NCBI RefSeq assembly: GCF_003462685.1
Contig: NZ_QRVE01000001.1
Coordinates: forward strand, 1-64,000
Direction: 5' to 3'
From: Collinsella sp. AF23-4AC
GTDB lineage: Bacteria; Actinomycetota; Coriobacteriia; Coriobacteriales; Coriobacteriaceae
DNA: 64,000 nucleotides
Shown here: positions 50,895 through 60,121 of the stretch, piece by piece
How the letters are laid out: every line of letters starts with the position of its first letter
How positions within the stretch are numbered: the first letter of the stretch is position 1
The notes under the pieces: model-generated
Told to the model about the DNA's origin: nothing
Database searches by the model: none
The model's input: the letters and a program-made list of their open reading frames with translations, nothing else
Translations under genes and position numbers: made by a program

Positions 50895-52706
50895 CTACTC
50901 GTCCACCTTGAGGATCGCCATAAAGGCCTCCTGCGGGACCTCGACCGATCCGATGGCCTTCATACGCTTCTTGCCCTCTTTCTGCTTCTCGAGCAGCTTG
51001 CGCTTACGCGAGATATCGCCGCCGTAGCACTTAGCAAGAACGTCCTTGCGACGCGCCTTGACGGTGGAACGGGCGATGATCTTGTTGCCGATAGCACCCT
51101 GGATGGGAACCTCGAACAGCTGACGCGGGATGATTTCCTTGAGCTTGTCGCACAGGCCACGGGCCAGGCCATATGCCTTGTCCTTATGGACTATAAACGA
51201 AAGCGCGTCCACCTCGTCGCCCGAAAGCAAAATATCGAGCTTGACGAGCTCGGAGGGACGATATTCGTTGAACTCGTAGTCGAGCGACGCATAGCCCTTG
51301 GTGCGGCTCTTGAGCTGGTCAAAGAAGTCCAGGATGAGCTCGGCAAGCGGCATATCGAAGCGCATCTCGACCGATTTGCTCGTCAGGTGGATCATGTCGG
51401 TTGTGACGCCGCGGTGCTCGATGGCGAGCTGCATGACGGCACCCGTGTACTCAGGCGGGCAGATGATCTTTGCCTTGAGGTAGGGTTCCTCGATACGCTC
51501 GATGCGCGTGGCCTCGGGAAGGTCCTGCGGGCTGCGGACATCGATCATCTCGCCGTCAGTCTTGTAGACGTGATAGTCCACCGAGGGGCTCGTGGCGATA
51601 AGGTCCAAGTTGAACTCGCGCTCCAGGCGTTCCTTAACGACTTCCATGTGCAGCAGGCCCAGGAAGCCCACGCGGAAGCCAAAGCCGAGCGCCACCGAGG
51701 TCTCGGGCTCCCACACCAACGACGGGTCGTTGACGTGCAGCTTATCGAGCGCGTCACGCAGGTTCTCGTAGTCCTTGTTATCGATCGGGAACAGGCCCGT
51801 GTAGACCATGGGCTTGGCCTCGCGATAGCCCGGAAGCGGCTCGGGACAGGGATTCGACGCCCACGTGAGGGTGTCGCCCACGCGCACGGCCTCGGGGTCC
51901 TTCAGGCCCGTGACCACATAGCCCACCTCACCGACCGTCAGCGCGTCGACTGGCGTCTCGGCGGGACGCTTGACACCCACGCCGTCGACCAAAAAGTCGC
52001 CCTCGGCCTGCATCATGCGCAGGGTATCGCCCTTTTTGATGGAGCCGTCAAAGACGCGCACCGTGGCGACGACGCCGCGATACTCGTCGAAGTACGAATC
52101 CAGGATGAGCGCCTTGAGCGGCGCGTTCGCATCGCCCTTGGGAGGCGAGATCAAAAAGACAATGGACTCCAGCAGATCGTGGATGCCCTCGCCGGTCTTG
52201 CCCGACACGCACACGGCATCGTCGGCGGGAATGGCCAGATCGTCTTCGATCTCGGTCTTAACCTCGTCGGGATGCGCCGAAGGAAGGTCGATCTTGTTGA
52301 TGGCCGGAACAATGTCCAAGTTGGCGTTCATGGCGAGCGTCGCATTGGAAACGGTCTGCGCCTCGACGCCCTGCGTGGCGTCCACGACGAGCACCGCGCC
52401 CTCGCAAGCTGCCAGCGAACGCGAGACCTCATAGGTAAAGTCCACGTGGCCCGGCGTATCGATCAGGTTGAACTGATACGTCTCGCCATCATCGGCGTCA
52501 TAGGACACGCGAACGGCATTGGACTTGATCGTGATGCCGCGCTCGCGCTCGATATCCATAGTGTCGAGCAGCTGCGACTCCATGTCGCGCTCGTCAACGG
52601 TATGGGTGAGCTCGAGAATACGGTCACTGATCGTGGACTTGCCATGGTCGATGTGCGCAACAATCGAGAAGTTACGGATGTGGGAAATGTCAATTGAAGT
52701 ATTCAT
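50895..52706 (-). CDS. lepA: Elongation factor 4 (LepA)
   Basis: A 603-residue ribosomal GTPase. G1 AHIDHGKST near residue 17, G3 DTPGHVDF and G4 NKIDLPSA. The LepA-specific C-terminal domain ends the protein (KVRARRKDVL-type region and [17 protein letters not shown]). Usual length. ATG at 52706 fits the family start ([18 protein letters not shown]). Head of the lepA-dusB-hemW-dnaJ run. Confidence 0.97.
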   Translation of the reverse strand: MNTSIDISHIRNFSIVAHIDHGKSTISDRILELTHTVDERDMESQLLDTMDIERERGITIKSNAVRVSYDADDGETYQFNLIDTPGHVDFTYEVSRSLAACEGAVLVVDATQGVEAQTVSNATLAMNANLDIVPAINKIDLPSAHPDEVKTEIEDDLAIPADDAVCVSGKTGEGIHDLLESIVFLISPPKGDANAPLKALILDSYFDEYRGVVATVRVFDGSIKKGDTLRMMQAEGDFLVDGVGVKRPAETPVDALTVGEVGYVVTGLKDPEAVRVGDTLTWASNPCPEPLPGYREAKPMVYTGLFPIDNKDYENLRDALDKLHVNDPSLVWEPETSVALGFGFRVGFLGLLHMEVVKERLEREFNLDLIATSPSVDYHVYKTDGEMIDVRSPQDLPEATRIERIEEPYLKAKIICPPEYTGAVMQLAIEHRGVTTDMIHLTSKSVEMRFDMPLAELILDFFDQLKSRTKGYASLDYEFNEYRPSELVKLDILLSGDEVDALSFIVHKDKAYGLARGLCDKLKEIIPRQLFEVPIQGAIGNKIIARSTVKARRKDVLAKCYGGDISRKRKLLEKQKEGKKRMKAIGSVEVPQEAFMAILKVDE

Positions 52707-52734
52707 GCGGACTATCTTACCCGAGCGATACAAA

Positions 52735-52768
52735 AAATGGAGCCTGTTCCATAAAACAGGCTCCATTT
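52735..52768 (-). terminator. Terminator of rpsT
   Basis: AAATGGAGCCTGTT at 52735-52748 is exactly complementary to 52755-52768. On the minus strand the stem is followed by TTTTTTG. It separates rpsT from lepA. Confidence 0.9.
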
Positions 52769-52802
52769 ATGCGCGTAATCTGTGTGGTGTGAAATTTACA
52801 AC

Positions 52803-53069
52803 TTAGGCGTTGATGCTGTTCACGAGCTTGGCAAGACCGGACTTGCGGTTGGAAGCCTGGTTCTTGTGGATGACATGCTTAGCGGCAGCCATGTCGAGAC
52901 GCTTGGTGACGGTCTTGAGGGCAGCCTGGGCCTTCTCGGCGTCGCCCTCGGCGACGGCGGACTGGACGTGCTTGGTCAGCGTCTTGAGCTCGGACTTGAC
53001 AGCCTTGTTACGCATGCGAGCTGCCTCATTGGTGCGGATACGCTTCTTCTGAGACTTGATGTTTGCCAC
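52803..53069 (-). CDS. rpsT: 30S ribosomal protein S20
   Basis: An 88-residue basic ribosomal protein of normal size: [20 protein letters not shown], then [20 protein letters not shown] and [13 protein letters not shown]. The start is a GTG with AAAGGA ten bases before it; an upstream frame extension lacks family sequence. It is a single-gene unit with its own extended -10 promoter and terminator. Confidence 0.95.
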   Translation of the reverse strand: MANIKSQKKRIRTNEAARMRNKAVKSELKTLTKHVQSAVAEGDAEKAQAALKTVTKRLDMAAAKHVIHKNQASNRKSGLAKLVNSINA

Positions 53070-53144
53070 TTCTGGAGTTCCTTTCGAGTTCCTTGCAAAA
53101 AATGTATGACACCTCTGAGACACGGTGAGGTCATGCAAGCGCCT

Positions 53145-53153
53145 ACTATAGCA
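53145..53153 (-). promoter_or_regulatory. Extended -10 promoter of rpsT
   Basis: On the minus strand TGC-TATAGT (extended -10, TGn followed by TATAGT), 76 bases before the rpsT GTG. No consensus -35 is placed at 17 bases, which is tolerable with an extended -10. Confidence 0.5.
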
Positions 53154-53202
53154 CGCTCCCCCTCAAAGGGATAGAACGAATTTGTCAAATAGGCAGGTAT
53201 CA

Positions 53203-54165
53203 TCACGATTTTCTCAAGATGTTCGTAATCCAGAGCAAAAGCGCAGTCTGAGAATCGGCCGAACCCTTGAGCGCGAGCTCCACATCAACGGCACCCTCGA
53301 GCGCTGCGACGAGCTCTGCCATCGAAAAGCGACGTGCCCAGGTAAGGTGATTCTTGACCTGCCAGGCCTGAAGCTTGAGCGTCGCGGCGAGCTCACGCCC
53401 CTGCCCACGAGAGTCAAGCGCCTTGGCGACGATCAGCTCACGGATGCGGCCGCACAGCAATGTGTAGGTCCACACGTAACTCTTGGCGGGCAGTAGATTG
53501 AAGAGCTCGAGCGAGCGTCGCATGTCACGGGCCGAGACCGCATTGAGAAAGTCCCAGGGTTGAACCTCGGCCGTGCGGACGATCCAGCGTTCCACATCGG
53601 CAAGCTCAATCTGGGGGGCCTCGACCATCTGGGCAAGCTTGGCCAAGTCGTTATCGAGCATGCGGGTGTTCTCGCCCGAGCGCGAGACGAGCTCCTCGGC
53701 GGCCGCCGTCGAGATGGACTTGCCGTGTTGCGTCGCCATCTGCTGCACGCGGCGTGGGAGCTCCCAGCGCTTGGTGCCGGAGCAATCGATCACCGCCTTC
53801 TTGTCGATCTTGGCGATCGCTTTATACAGGCGCGTGTTCTTGGCAAGCGAGTCGGCGATGATGAGACAGACCGTTGTGGGGCTGGGACTTGCCAGATACT
53901 CAACGAGCGGCTCCGAGACCGCCTTGGCGAGCTTTGAACAGCCGTCAAGGATTACCAGGCGAAACTCGCTGCCCATCGGAAAGGTGTTAAGCGATCCGAT
54001 AATGGACTCGATATCGGGGTCCTTGGTCATGTCGCGCTCGTCGAGGTTGAACTCGACCATACCCGACTTTTCCAGACGCGCTTTCATACGCGAGACGGCG
54101 TGATCGCGCTTGACGCCGTCGGTACCGACGATCAGATATGCCGGCAGCAGACCGGTTTCGGACAT
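53203..54165 (-). CDS. holA: DNA polymerase III subunit delta
   Basis: A 320-residue clamp-loader subunit. N-terminal AAA-like domain (PAYLIVGTDGVKRDHAVSRM, then FNLDERDM and SIIGSLNTFPMGSEFRLVIL), a lid (KAVIDCSGTKRWELPRRVQQ) and a C-terminal collar helix domain. It has no Walker A, as expected for delta. GGGAGGGG precedes the ATG at 54165. It follows comEC by 79 bases, the same comEC-holA-rpsT order known from Bacillus. Confidence 0.9.
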   Translation of the reverse strand: MSETGLLPAYLIVGTDGVKRDHAVSRMKARLEKSGMVEFNLDERDMTKDPDIESIIGSLNTFPMGSEFRLVILDGCSKLAKAVSEPLVEYLASPSPTTVCLIIADSLAKNTRLYKAIAKIDKKAVIDCSGTKRWELPRRVQQMATQHGKSISTAAAEELVSRSGENTRMLDNDLAKLAQMVEAPQIELADVERWIVRTAEVQPWDFLNAVSARDMRRSLELFNLLPAKSYVWTYTLLCGRIRELIVAKALDSRGQGRELAATLKLQAWQVKNHLTWARRFSMAELVAALEGAVDVELALKGSADSQTALLLWITNILRKS

Positions 54166-54244
54166 TGCGCTCCCCTCCCGCAGGCCTTCGTATTCGCTCC
54201 GTGCCATTCTAGCCCAGGGGCCCACCACACGCCAACGACGATCG

Positions 54245-56548
54245 TCACGATCGCTGGCATCGCATCGCAAAGCCATTCGCAGTCGGCGTGACGGTAATGT
54301 CGCCGTGTTGGATAGTGCACGCGAACACGCCGCCCGCTTCCTTAACGGCATCGATGCAGGCATCGGACGGATGGCCGTATCGATTCCCCTCACCGGCGCT
54401 TGCGAGGGAAAGCTCGGGCTTCAGGACGTCCAGTAACTCACCGTCGACTGAAGCCTTAGAGCCGTGATGCCCAAGTTTAAGGACATCGATATCCCCCACC
54501 TCCTGCACGAATTCCCGTTCTTGGTCGAGCTCGGCATCACCGGTGAGGAGCAGACGCAGGCCCTTGCCTTTCTGAACATAAGAGAGCAGCAGGACAAGCG
54601 AATCCTCATTTCCCTCGCCATCCACGGACTCGAATGGCCACATCACGCGGGCGCAAAATGAGCCGATATCGACCGTATCCCCACGGCGCACCTGCCGATA
54701 CTCCACGCCAGGTCGGTTCAATACCTCGGCAGGAGCATCCTCCAGCGCATCCGCCGCAACGGCAATCGTTCCAACCGAAAACTGTTCGAGCACATCGGGA
54801 AGACCACCCCAGTGATCCTCATCCCAATGCGTCACAAAGACGGCATCGATATGGTGCACGTTATTGCGAACCAAAGCCGCCACCACGCGCTCGTCGAGCC
54901 CGCAGTCGACGAGCGCTACTGCGCCGCCCTGGCGGATAAGAATCGCATCGGCCTGGCCCACATCGAGCACCGTCACCGAAGGCGGAGCAAATCGATCCCA
55001 ATAGACGTACGGAATCGCAGCCAAGAGCACCAGGCATGCAAGCCCCACCGCCATAGGACGTACACGGGGACGCGGCCACCAGACCAGCAGAACCGCCAGC
55101 AAACACGGCACTAGGTAAATCCACATGCTATCGGGCGGCACGCCCACGGATGCACCCGGCATGGCGGCAAACAGCTGCTCGAAGAACAGCGCGCAACGGG
55201 CGGCAATCATGGGCACAACGAGAGCCCAAGTCCGCAACGGTCCCACGAGCGAAAAGGGAGCCAGCACGATCGACACAGCGAGCAATACGCTCACAACCGG
55301 ACCGATGACCGCATTTGCCAACGGAGCAATGAGCGAGAATGTACCGAAGGCAGGAATGGTAATGGGAAGTGTCGCCAGTTGCGAGCACAGCGTGACGGAA
55401 AGCATGCTGGCAACGCCCGATGGCACACCCAGCTCACTCAAAGCGTAGGTCGCATAGGGGCAAAAGCACAGAATGGCAAAGACGCTGGCACATGAAAGCT
55501 GAAAGCCCATCTCGAACAGCACCGTCGGCCGCAGTAGCACAAAGATGGACATGGTTACGAAGAGTGCCGAAAGGCCGTGCCGGCGACGCCCCGCGCCGTT
55601 TACGACAAGCGTCGCGAACACCATACAGCACGCACGCACGGCCGAGGGAGACGCGCCAGTAAAGGCAGCGTAACCCACAAGCGTTATCGCCAATATCGCC
55701 CGCTGAAGGCAACGTGGGCACCGAATCTTTTGCAATACACCCTCGATTACAAACCCCACGATGGCCAAATGGCTGCCCGAGACGGCGATAAGATGCGCCG
55801 TTCCCGTCACCGAAAACCAGTCGCCCGCCGGCTGGACGCGCAGCTCGGCCGAACGACCGCAGACGACACCGGCTATGAGCGCACGCGCCGGGTCGGTCGC
55901 AGGCGCGATGGACGCAAGCAGCCCATTTCGCAGCCGAAGCAGCGGCCCCGGAGAACCCTCATCGACCGACACAATCCGAACGGCTTTAACCTTGCGCACC
56001 TCGCCTCGGAGCACGCGCGATCGTCCATATGCATCGTTCTCAAAACGTGAAACGCGACCGATAACACGCACGTGCGCCCCGACCTTGAGCTCACGATCAC
56101 ACGATAGGCGAACCGTTGCCAAGTTCTTACCGTCCGCGCGTGCCTCGCAGGTATAGGAATACACGTCGTCGTTTATGGATGGGTCACCCTGCACGACAAA
56201 CTCGAGGCTGCTTGCCGCTCGACCATCGAGCGCCTTCGAGGCACTCAGCGTGCCCACAGCCCACCACACCGAGACGACCGCTCCCGCCACGAGACCGACG
56301 GACGCGGCATACAGCCACCGCTTCCAAGGGGCAAGCCGCGCACAAGATTGAGCCAGCACAACGAATACCGCCGCCGCAACGGGAATGGCCCATAGCGGCC
56401 CGACCGCCGGAGCCCGCTCCCTCAGCAGCGCATCAGCGACCATGTTGAGCACCAAGACGCAGCTCATGCACATGCCGGCACACAGGGCCATCGTCCACGG
56501 CATCAGGGGCCGCGGAGGCATCACGTGCTCGCGCTCGGTCGTACTCAT
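54245..56548 (-). CDS. comEC: DNA uptake channel protein ComEC/Rec2
   Basis: A 767-residue protein that forms the membrane channel for single-stranded DNA in natural transformation. N-terminal membrane helices and an OB-like external domain (about 90-190), the competence domain with many helices (about 215-490; LIAGVVCGRSAELRV, then HLIAVSGSHLAIVGF), and a C-terminal metallo-beta-lactamase domain (about 520-760; DVGQADAILIRQGG, FVTHWDEDHWGGLPD and LKLGHHGSK). Its start overlaps the comEA stop (ATGA), so both are co-translated. Confidence 0.93.
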   Translation of the reverse strand: MSTTEREHVMPPRPLMPWTMALCAGMCMSCVLVLNMVADALLRERAPAVGPLWAIPVAAAVFVVLAQSCARLAPWKRWLYAASVGLVAGAVVSVWWAVGTLSASKALDGRAASSLEFVVQGDPSINDDVYSYTCEARADGKNLATVRLSCDRELKVGAHVRVIGRVSRFENDAYGRSRVLRGEVRKVKAVRIVSVDEGSPGPLLRLRNGLLASIAPATDPARALIAGVVCGRSAELRVQPAGDWFSVTGTAHLIAVSGSHLAIVGFVIEGVLQKIRCPRCLQRAILAITLVGYAAFTGASPSAVRACCMVFATLVVNGAGRRRHGLSALFVTMSIFVLLRPTVLFEMGFQLSCASVFAILCFCPYATYALSELGVPSGVASMLSVTLCSQLATLPITIPAFGTFSLIAPLANAVIGPVVSVLLAVSIVLAPFSLVGPLRTWALVVPMIAARCALFFEQLFAAMPGASVGVPPDSMWIYLVPCLLAVLLVWWPRPRVRPMAVGLACLVLLAAIPYVYWDRFAPPSVTVLDVGQADAILIRQGGAVALVDCGLDERVVAALVRNNVHHIDAVFVTHWDEDHWGGLPDVLEQFSVGTIAVAADALEDAPAEVLNRPGVEYRQVRRGDTVDIGSFCARVMWPFESVDGEGNEDSLVLLLSYVQKGKGLRLLLTGDAELDQEREFVQEVGDIDVLKLGHHGSKASVDGELLDVLKPELSLASAGEGNRYGHPSDACIDAVKEAGGVFACTIQHGDITVTPTANGFAMRCQRS

Positions 56549-57258
56549 ACGCAGATGCAATCTTTGATTTTGGCAAGCTTCTTCTCGCCGATTCCCGACA
56601 CACGCATCAGATCGTCAACCGAAGAAAAAGCACCGTTCTTTGTCCGCTCATCGATAATCGACTGGGCCATGGAGGGGCCGATGCCCGAAAGCGTCTGCAG
56701 CTCTTCTGCGCTTGCCGTATTGATGTTTACTAGGCCTGTTGCGCCACCCGCGCCCGATGATGCGGAAACCCCACCATCAACACCGGCTTCCGCAATGGAC
56801 GCCTGCTGCTCCCCTACCGTTGGAACATGGATTTTTTGTCCATCAGTGACCTTAGATGCCCGATTGAGCCCCGTAACGTCTGCCTCGGGCGCCAGCCCGC
56901 CGGCGGCATCAATCGCCTGAGCCACCCGCGCGCCGTCCTTGAGACGATATACGCCGGGCGACACAACGGCGCCATCAACATCGACATAGACCTCTGCCGC
57001 AGCAGACGCCTTAGGCGAAGAGCCTTCGGATGTCTTTCCGCTCGAAGCATCGCCGGATCCCGGCTCCACTAACGAGCCCGAACCATCAGTGCACTCAAAC
57101 GACACGCCGCCGGCACTGCCGCCAAGGTTCGCCATTGCCAGTCCACTCGCCATCGCAATGACGACCAGTATCGCCATCACCACTGCCTTATGACCGAGCA
57201 GTTTGCCCGCCCAGCGGTCCATCTTTTTGACTCGTTCATGTTGTTCACGCTGCGCCAT
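56545..57258 (-). CDS. comEA: Competence protein ComEA
   Basis: A 237-residue DNA receptor. One membrane segment (about 30-48), a Gly/Ser/Ala-rich external linker, an SLBB domain (about 95-150; VYVDVDGAVVSPGVYRLKDG) and a C-terminal helix-hairpin-helix domain (about 175-237; LVNINTASAEELQTLSGIGP) that binds duplex DNA. GGGAGG lies 7 bases before the ATG at 57258. Direct TTTGGT repeats lie upstream, as at recA. Confidence 0.93.
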   Translation of the reverse strand: MAQREQHERVKKMDRWAGKLLGHKAVVMAILVVIAMASGLAMANLGGSAGGVSFECTDGSGSLVEPGSGDASSGKTSEGSSPKASAAAEVYVDVDGAVVSPGVYRLKDGARVAQAIDAAGGLAPEADVTGLNRASKVTDGQKIHVPTVGEQQASIAEAGVDGGVSASSGAGGATGLVNINTASAEELQTLSGIGPSMAQSIIDERTKNGAFSSVDDLMRVSGIGEKKLAKIKDCICV

Positions 57259-57312
57259 AGCAAAACCTCCCAACACCATCGTGTCAGGAAAGGAGCTCCG
57301 CAACAGCCACGC

Positions 57313-57354
57313 CCCAAAACCGGTTTTCGCGGTCAAACCAAAAGCTGACCAAAA
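57313..57354 (-). repeat. TTTTGGT direct repeats with 11-bp spacing upstream of comEA
   Basis: On the minus strand TTTTGGTCAGC-TTTTGGTTTGAC has anchor bases exactly 11 apart (57337-57339 and 57348-57350). A further TTTTGGG lies at 57313-57319. The same pattern and period occurs upstream of recA at 28541-28600. Confidence 0.5.
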
Positions 57355-57431
57355 CCTTGCGCAATAATGTCCATTTATTCAGGCAAACGTCGACAAATGA
57401 ACCGTTTATCGCCTAATGCCCAGATAGCAAA

Positions 57432-57461
57432 AGACCGACGATGCAGGCGCATCGTCGGTCT
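57432..57461 (-). terminator. Terminator after thiI
   Basis: AGACCGACGATGC at 57432-57444 is exactly complementary to 57449-57461 with a 4-base loop. On the minus strand it is followed by TTTTGC. 11 bases past the thiI stop. Confidence 0.88.
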
Positions 57462-57471
57462 ATGCACAAAT

Positions 57472-58716
57472 TTATTCGTGATCTTGGTAAATCTCACGCG
57501 GAGCAAGCTCCGAATGTTTGCGCTTTAAGGTCTTAGGGGCCTTATACGTGTTGCTCTCGAAGTCGATGTACTCGGTCTGCTTGAGCAGGCGCTCGATCAT
57601 CTCCTCGTGATCGAACAACTCCCAGGCCTCATGCACAGCATCGAGTTTAGCGTGCGTCTCGGGACGGCGCGGCATAAATAGCGTGCAGCAGTCGGGAGCG
57701 GCCTCAGTCGAGATATCGAACGTACCGATCTCCTCGGCGCGCGCGATGATCTCCTGCTTGTCCGAACCGATGAGAGGGCGGAACACGGGGATCTTCACGG
57801 CCTCGTTGACGGCCATGATGTTCTCAAGCGTTTGGGAGGCAACCTGCCCAAGCGATTCGCCCGTAACGATAGCCTTGGCACCCTCGATGTGTGCAATGCG
57901 CTCGGCAACCGAATACATAATGCGGCGATACATGATCACGCGCAGGTTGCTGGGACAGGTAACCGAAATCTCACGCTGGCAGTCGCCAAACGGCACCACG
58001 TACAGGCGGCCGATCTGGACACCTGGCTCAAGCGCACGGATGATGTCCTGCACCAAATACTCGCTCGTATCGGGCGTCTGCGGACGACCGGAGAAATGTA
58101 CCGGCACGCACACCGCGCCGCGACGCGCGAGCATCCAGGTCGCCACCGGAGAATCGATACCCGACGACAACAGCGTCACGACCTTGCCGGCAGAACCCAC
58201 CGGCAGACCGCCCACGCCACGCTCGGAGCGCGCATACACGTAGACGCTACCCTGGACCACCAGTACGTGCACCATCGCATCGGGGTCGTGCATTTGAACC
58301 TTTTTATCGGGGAAGGCCTCACACAGTACCTCGCCCACCTGACGATTGATGTCAATCGAAGTGAGCTCATAGTCGGTATTGGAGCGCTTGGCGTGCACCT
58401 TAAACGAATCGAAGGGGCCAAACTCGCGCAGCGCCTTGACGGCGGCGGCACAGTACTCCTGCGGGTCGCGGTTAGTGTGATACGCCAAAGACACGCGAGC
58501 AACGCCGGGAACGGTGCGAATGACACGCGCCGCCTCATCGGCCTGATGCTCGTTAAAGGTCACGAGGATATAACCGGAAATTCGAGACACGGTATTCACG
58601 GAAAAGGCGGCCAAGGCCGCCTTGATGTTATCCATGAGGATATGCTCAAAATGTGCGCGGTTCTTACCCTTCAGTCCAACCTCGTGATAGTGGACCAGGC
58701 AGACGCGAGCCGCCAT
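57472..58716 (-). CDS. thiI: tRNA 4-thiouridine synthase ThiI
   Basis: A 414-residue sulfur transferase acting on tRNA U8 and, in some species, on thiamine thiazole synthesis. N-terminal ferredoxin-like and THUMP domains (about 1-170), then the PP-loop ATP pyrophosphatase (LLSSGIDSPVATWMLARRG) and CPSNLRVIMYRRIMYSVAE. The C-terminal rhodanese domain of the enterobacterial enzyme is absent, as in most Gram-positives. Its start touches the rpoZ stop. Confidence 0.93.
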   Translation of the reverse strand: MAARVCLVHYHEVGLKGKNRAHFEHILMDNIKAALAAFSVNTVSRISGYILVTFNEHQADEAARVIRTVPGVARVSLAYHTNRDPQEYCAAAVKALREFGPFDSFKVHAKRSNTDYELTSIDINRQVGEVLCEAFPDKKVQMHDPDAMVHVLVVQGSVYVYARSERGVGGLPVGSAGKVVTLLSSGIDSPVATWMLARRGAVCVPVHFSGRPQTPDTSEYLVQDIIRALEPGVQIGRLYVVPFGDCQREISVTCPSNLRVIMYRRIMYSVAERIAHIEGAKAIVTGESLGQVASQTLENIMAVNEAVKIPVFRPLIGSDKQEIIARAEEIGTFDISTEAAPDCCTLFMPRRPETHAKLDAVHEAWELFDHEEMIERLLKQTEYIDFESNTYKAPKTLKRKHSELAPREIYQDHE

Positions 58717-58998
58717 TTAGGCTTCAGCAACCTTGTGGCCGAGCGCCTTCTCGTAACGGGCCTCGTCGTAAGAGATGTCGCCGTCGACAATCTCGTCCAT
58801 AGCCATCGAGATGGTATCGGCACCGGAAAGCCCGATGGTGATGTCATCGACATCCTGGACGGCAAGCACGCGGTTGTGCTGGCCACGCAGCATGCTGTTA
58901 ATGTCGCAGGCGCGCTTGGAGGCAAGCGAAGCGAGCAGGAAGCGGTTGTGATCGGTCTTCTCCAGAAGATCGTCAATGCAAGGCTTTACAACGGACAC
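58717..58998 (-). CDS. rpoZ: RNA polymerase omega subunit
   Basis: A 93-residue subunit that assists RNA polymerase assembly. Recognised by DDLLEKTDHNRFLLASLASKRACDINSML and its place after gmk. The C-terminal part includes SYDEARYEKALGH. It follows gmk by 5 bases, as in most Actinomycetota and Firmicutes. Confidence 0.93.
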   Translation of the reverse strand: MSVVKPCIDDLLEKTDHNRFLLASLASKRACDINSMLRGQHNRVLAVQDVDDITIGLSGADTISMAMDEIVDGDISYDEARYEKALGHKVAEA

Positions 58999-59003
58999 GG
59001 ACC

Positions 59004-59573
59004 TCAGATCCTTTCATGCATATCGAGAACGCGAACGAGCTCATCGGTCGCGCGGTCGAGATCGTCATTCACCACGACGTCGTCGTAGCGGTCGGCAAGG
59101 GCAAGCTCATCGGCGGCGTTTGCCATACGCAGCTCAATCGTCTCGGGCGTCTCGGTACCGCGACCGACTAGACGCTCGCGGAGCACCTCAAGCGAAGGCG
59201 GCTTGATAAAGATCAGCACGGCCTCGGGGAAACGCTCCTTCACCTGCAGGGCGCCCTGGACATCGATCTCCAAAATCAGAGACGCGCCCGAGGCGAGCTT
59301 GGATGTAACCTCGCTCACCAACGTGCCATAGCAGTTACCGTGGACCTCGGCCCACTCAACAAACTCACCGTTTGCCACGCGGCGGTCGAACTCCTCGCGC
59401 GTCAGAAAAAAGTAGTTGACGCCGTCGACCTCACCTTTGCGTGGTGCTCGCGTGGTAGCCGAAACCGTCAGGCCCAGGTTCGAGCGGCGCTCGCGCACAC
59501 GAGTGACGAGCGTGCCCTTGCCTGCGCCTGACGGTCCAGAAATCACAAAGAGCTTGGAATCCTGAGCGCTCAC
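59004..59573 (-). CDS. gmk: Guanylate kinase
   Basis: A 189-residue kinase converting GMP to GDP. P-loop FVISGPSGAGKGTLVTRV, GMP-binding region SATTRAPRKGEVDGVNYFFL and the DVQGALQVKERFPEAVLIF strand. The GTG start directly follows the mIHF stop codon. Confidence 0.96.
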   Translation of the reverse strand: MSAQDSKLFVISGPSGAGKGTLVTRVRERRSNLGLTVSATTRAPRKGEVDGVNYFFLTREEFDRRVANGEFVEWAEVHGNCYGTLVSEVTSKLASGASLILEIDVQGALQVKERFPEAVLIFIKPPSLEVLRERLVGRGTETPETIELRMANAADELALADRYDDVVVNDDLDRATDELVRVLDMHERI

Positions 59574-59882
59574 TTATTTGGTCAGCTGCTCGAGGAGCTG
59601 CTCGCGCTGACGGACGCCGAGGCCCTGGACGCGACGGGTAGCGGAGATACCGAGCTCCTCCATGATCTTGGCGGCCTTGGCCTTGCCATAACCAGGGAGA
59701 GACTCGATGAGGGTGGAAACCTTCATGCGGGAAGCAATGGGGTCATCGGAGTTGAGCACAGACTCGAGGGACTTCTCGCCCTTCTTGATCTGCTCGCGAA
59801 GCTCAGCGCGGGCGTGACGTGCGGCAGCAGCCTTCTCAAGAGCCTGCTTGCGCTGCTCATCGGTAAGCTGAGGGAGTGCCAT
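59574..59882 (-). CDS. mihF: Integration host factor, actinobacterial type (mIHF)
   Basis: A 102-residue nucleoid protein of the actinobacterial IHF family. Seen: the long N-terminal helix ending HARAELREQIKKGEKSLESV, then ESLPGYGKAKAAKIMEELGIS and the basic RRVQGLGVRQREQLLEQL, which together form the helix-two-turn-helix DNA-binding fold. GGAGG lies five bases before the ATG at 59882. The pyrF-mihF-gmk-rpoZ order is an actinobacterial marker. Confidence 0.92.
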   Translation of the reverse strand: MALPQLTDEQRKQALEKAAAARHARAELREQIKKGEKSLESVLNSDDPIASRMKVSTLIESLPGYGKAKAAKIMEELGISATRRVQGLGVRQREQLLEQLTK

Positions 59883-60018
59883 TCGTACCTCCAAATAGTT
59901 GGGTTATATCTGATTCAATAATTGGCATTTTAGCACGTAGAACGTACAAAATGCCCAATAGCGGCTCCATAGGTTAGACGATACCCGCAAAAAGTGCAAT
60001 ATACTGCGCCCAAAGTTA

Positions 60019-60080
60019 AGCCCCTGACCTGCGATTCCACACAAAGGATGGGAAAGTTTACGCAGGCACAGGGGCTATTT
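60019..60080. terminator. Hairpin between pyrF and mihF
   Basis: AGCCCCTG at 60019-60026 pairs with 60069-60076, with inner CCTGCG/CGCAGG arms (60028-60033 and 60061-60066). T-rich sequence follows on the plus strand (ATTTTG) and weaker on the minus strand (TAACTTTG). It probably ends the pyr operon. Confidence 0.6.
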
Positions 60081-60121
60081 TGTGCTAATGAGACCCAAAA
60101 GTGGTGACTTAGGGGAATCTT

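Noticed and set aside
57259..57471. TPP riboswitch near thiI
   Set aside because: The region downstream of thiI holds only a terminator, and the thiI start follows rpoZ directly, so there is no leader where a riboswitch could act. No TPP-type conserved core was seen.
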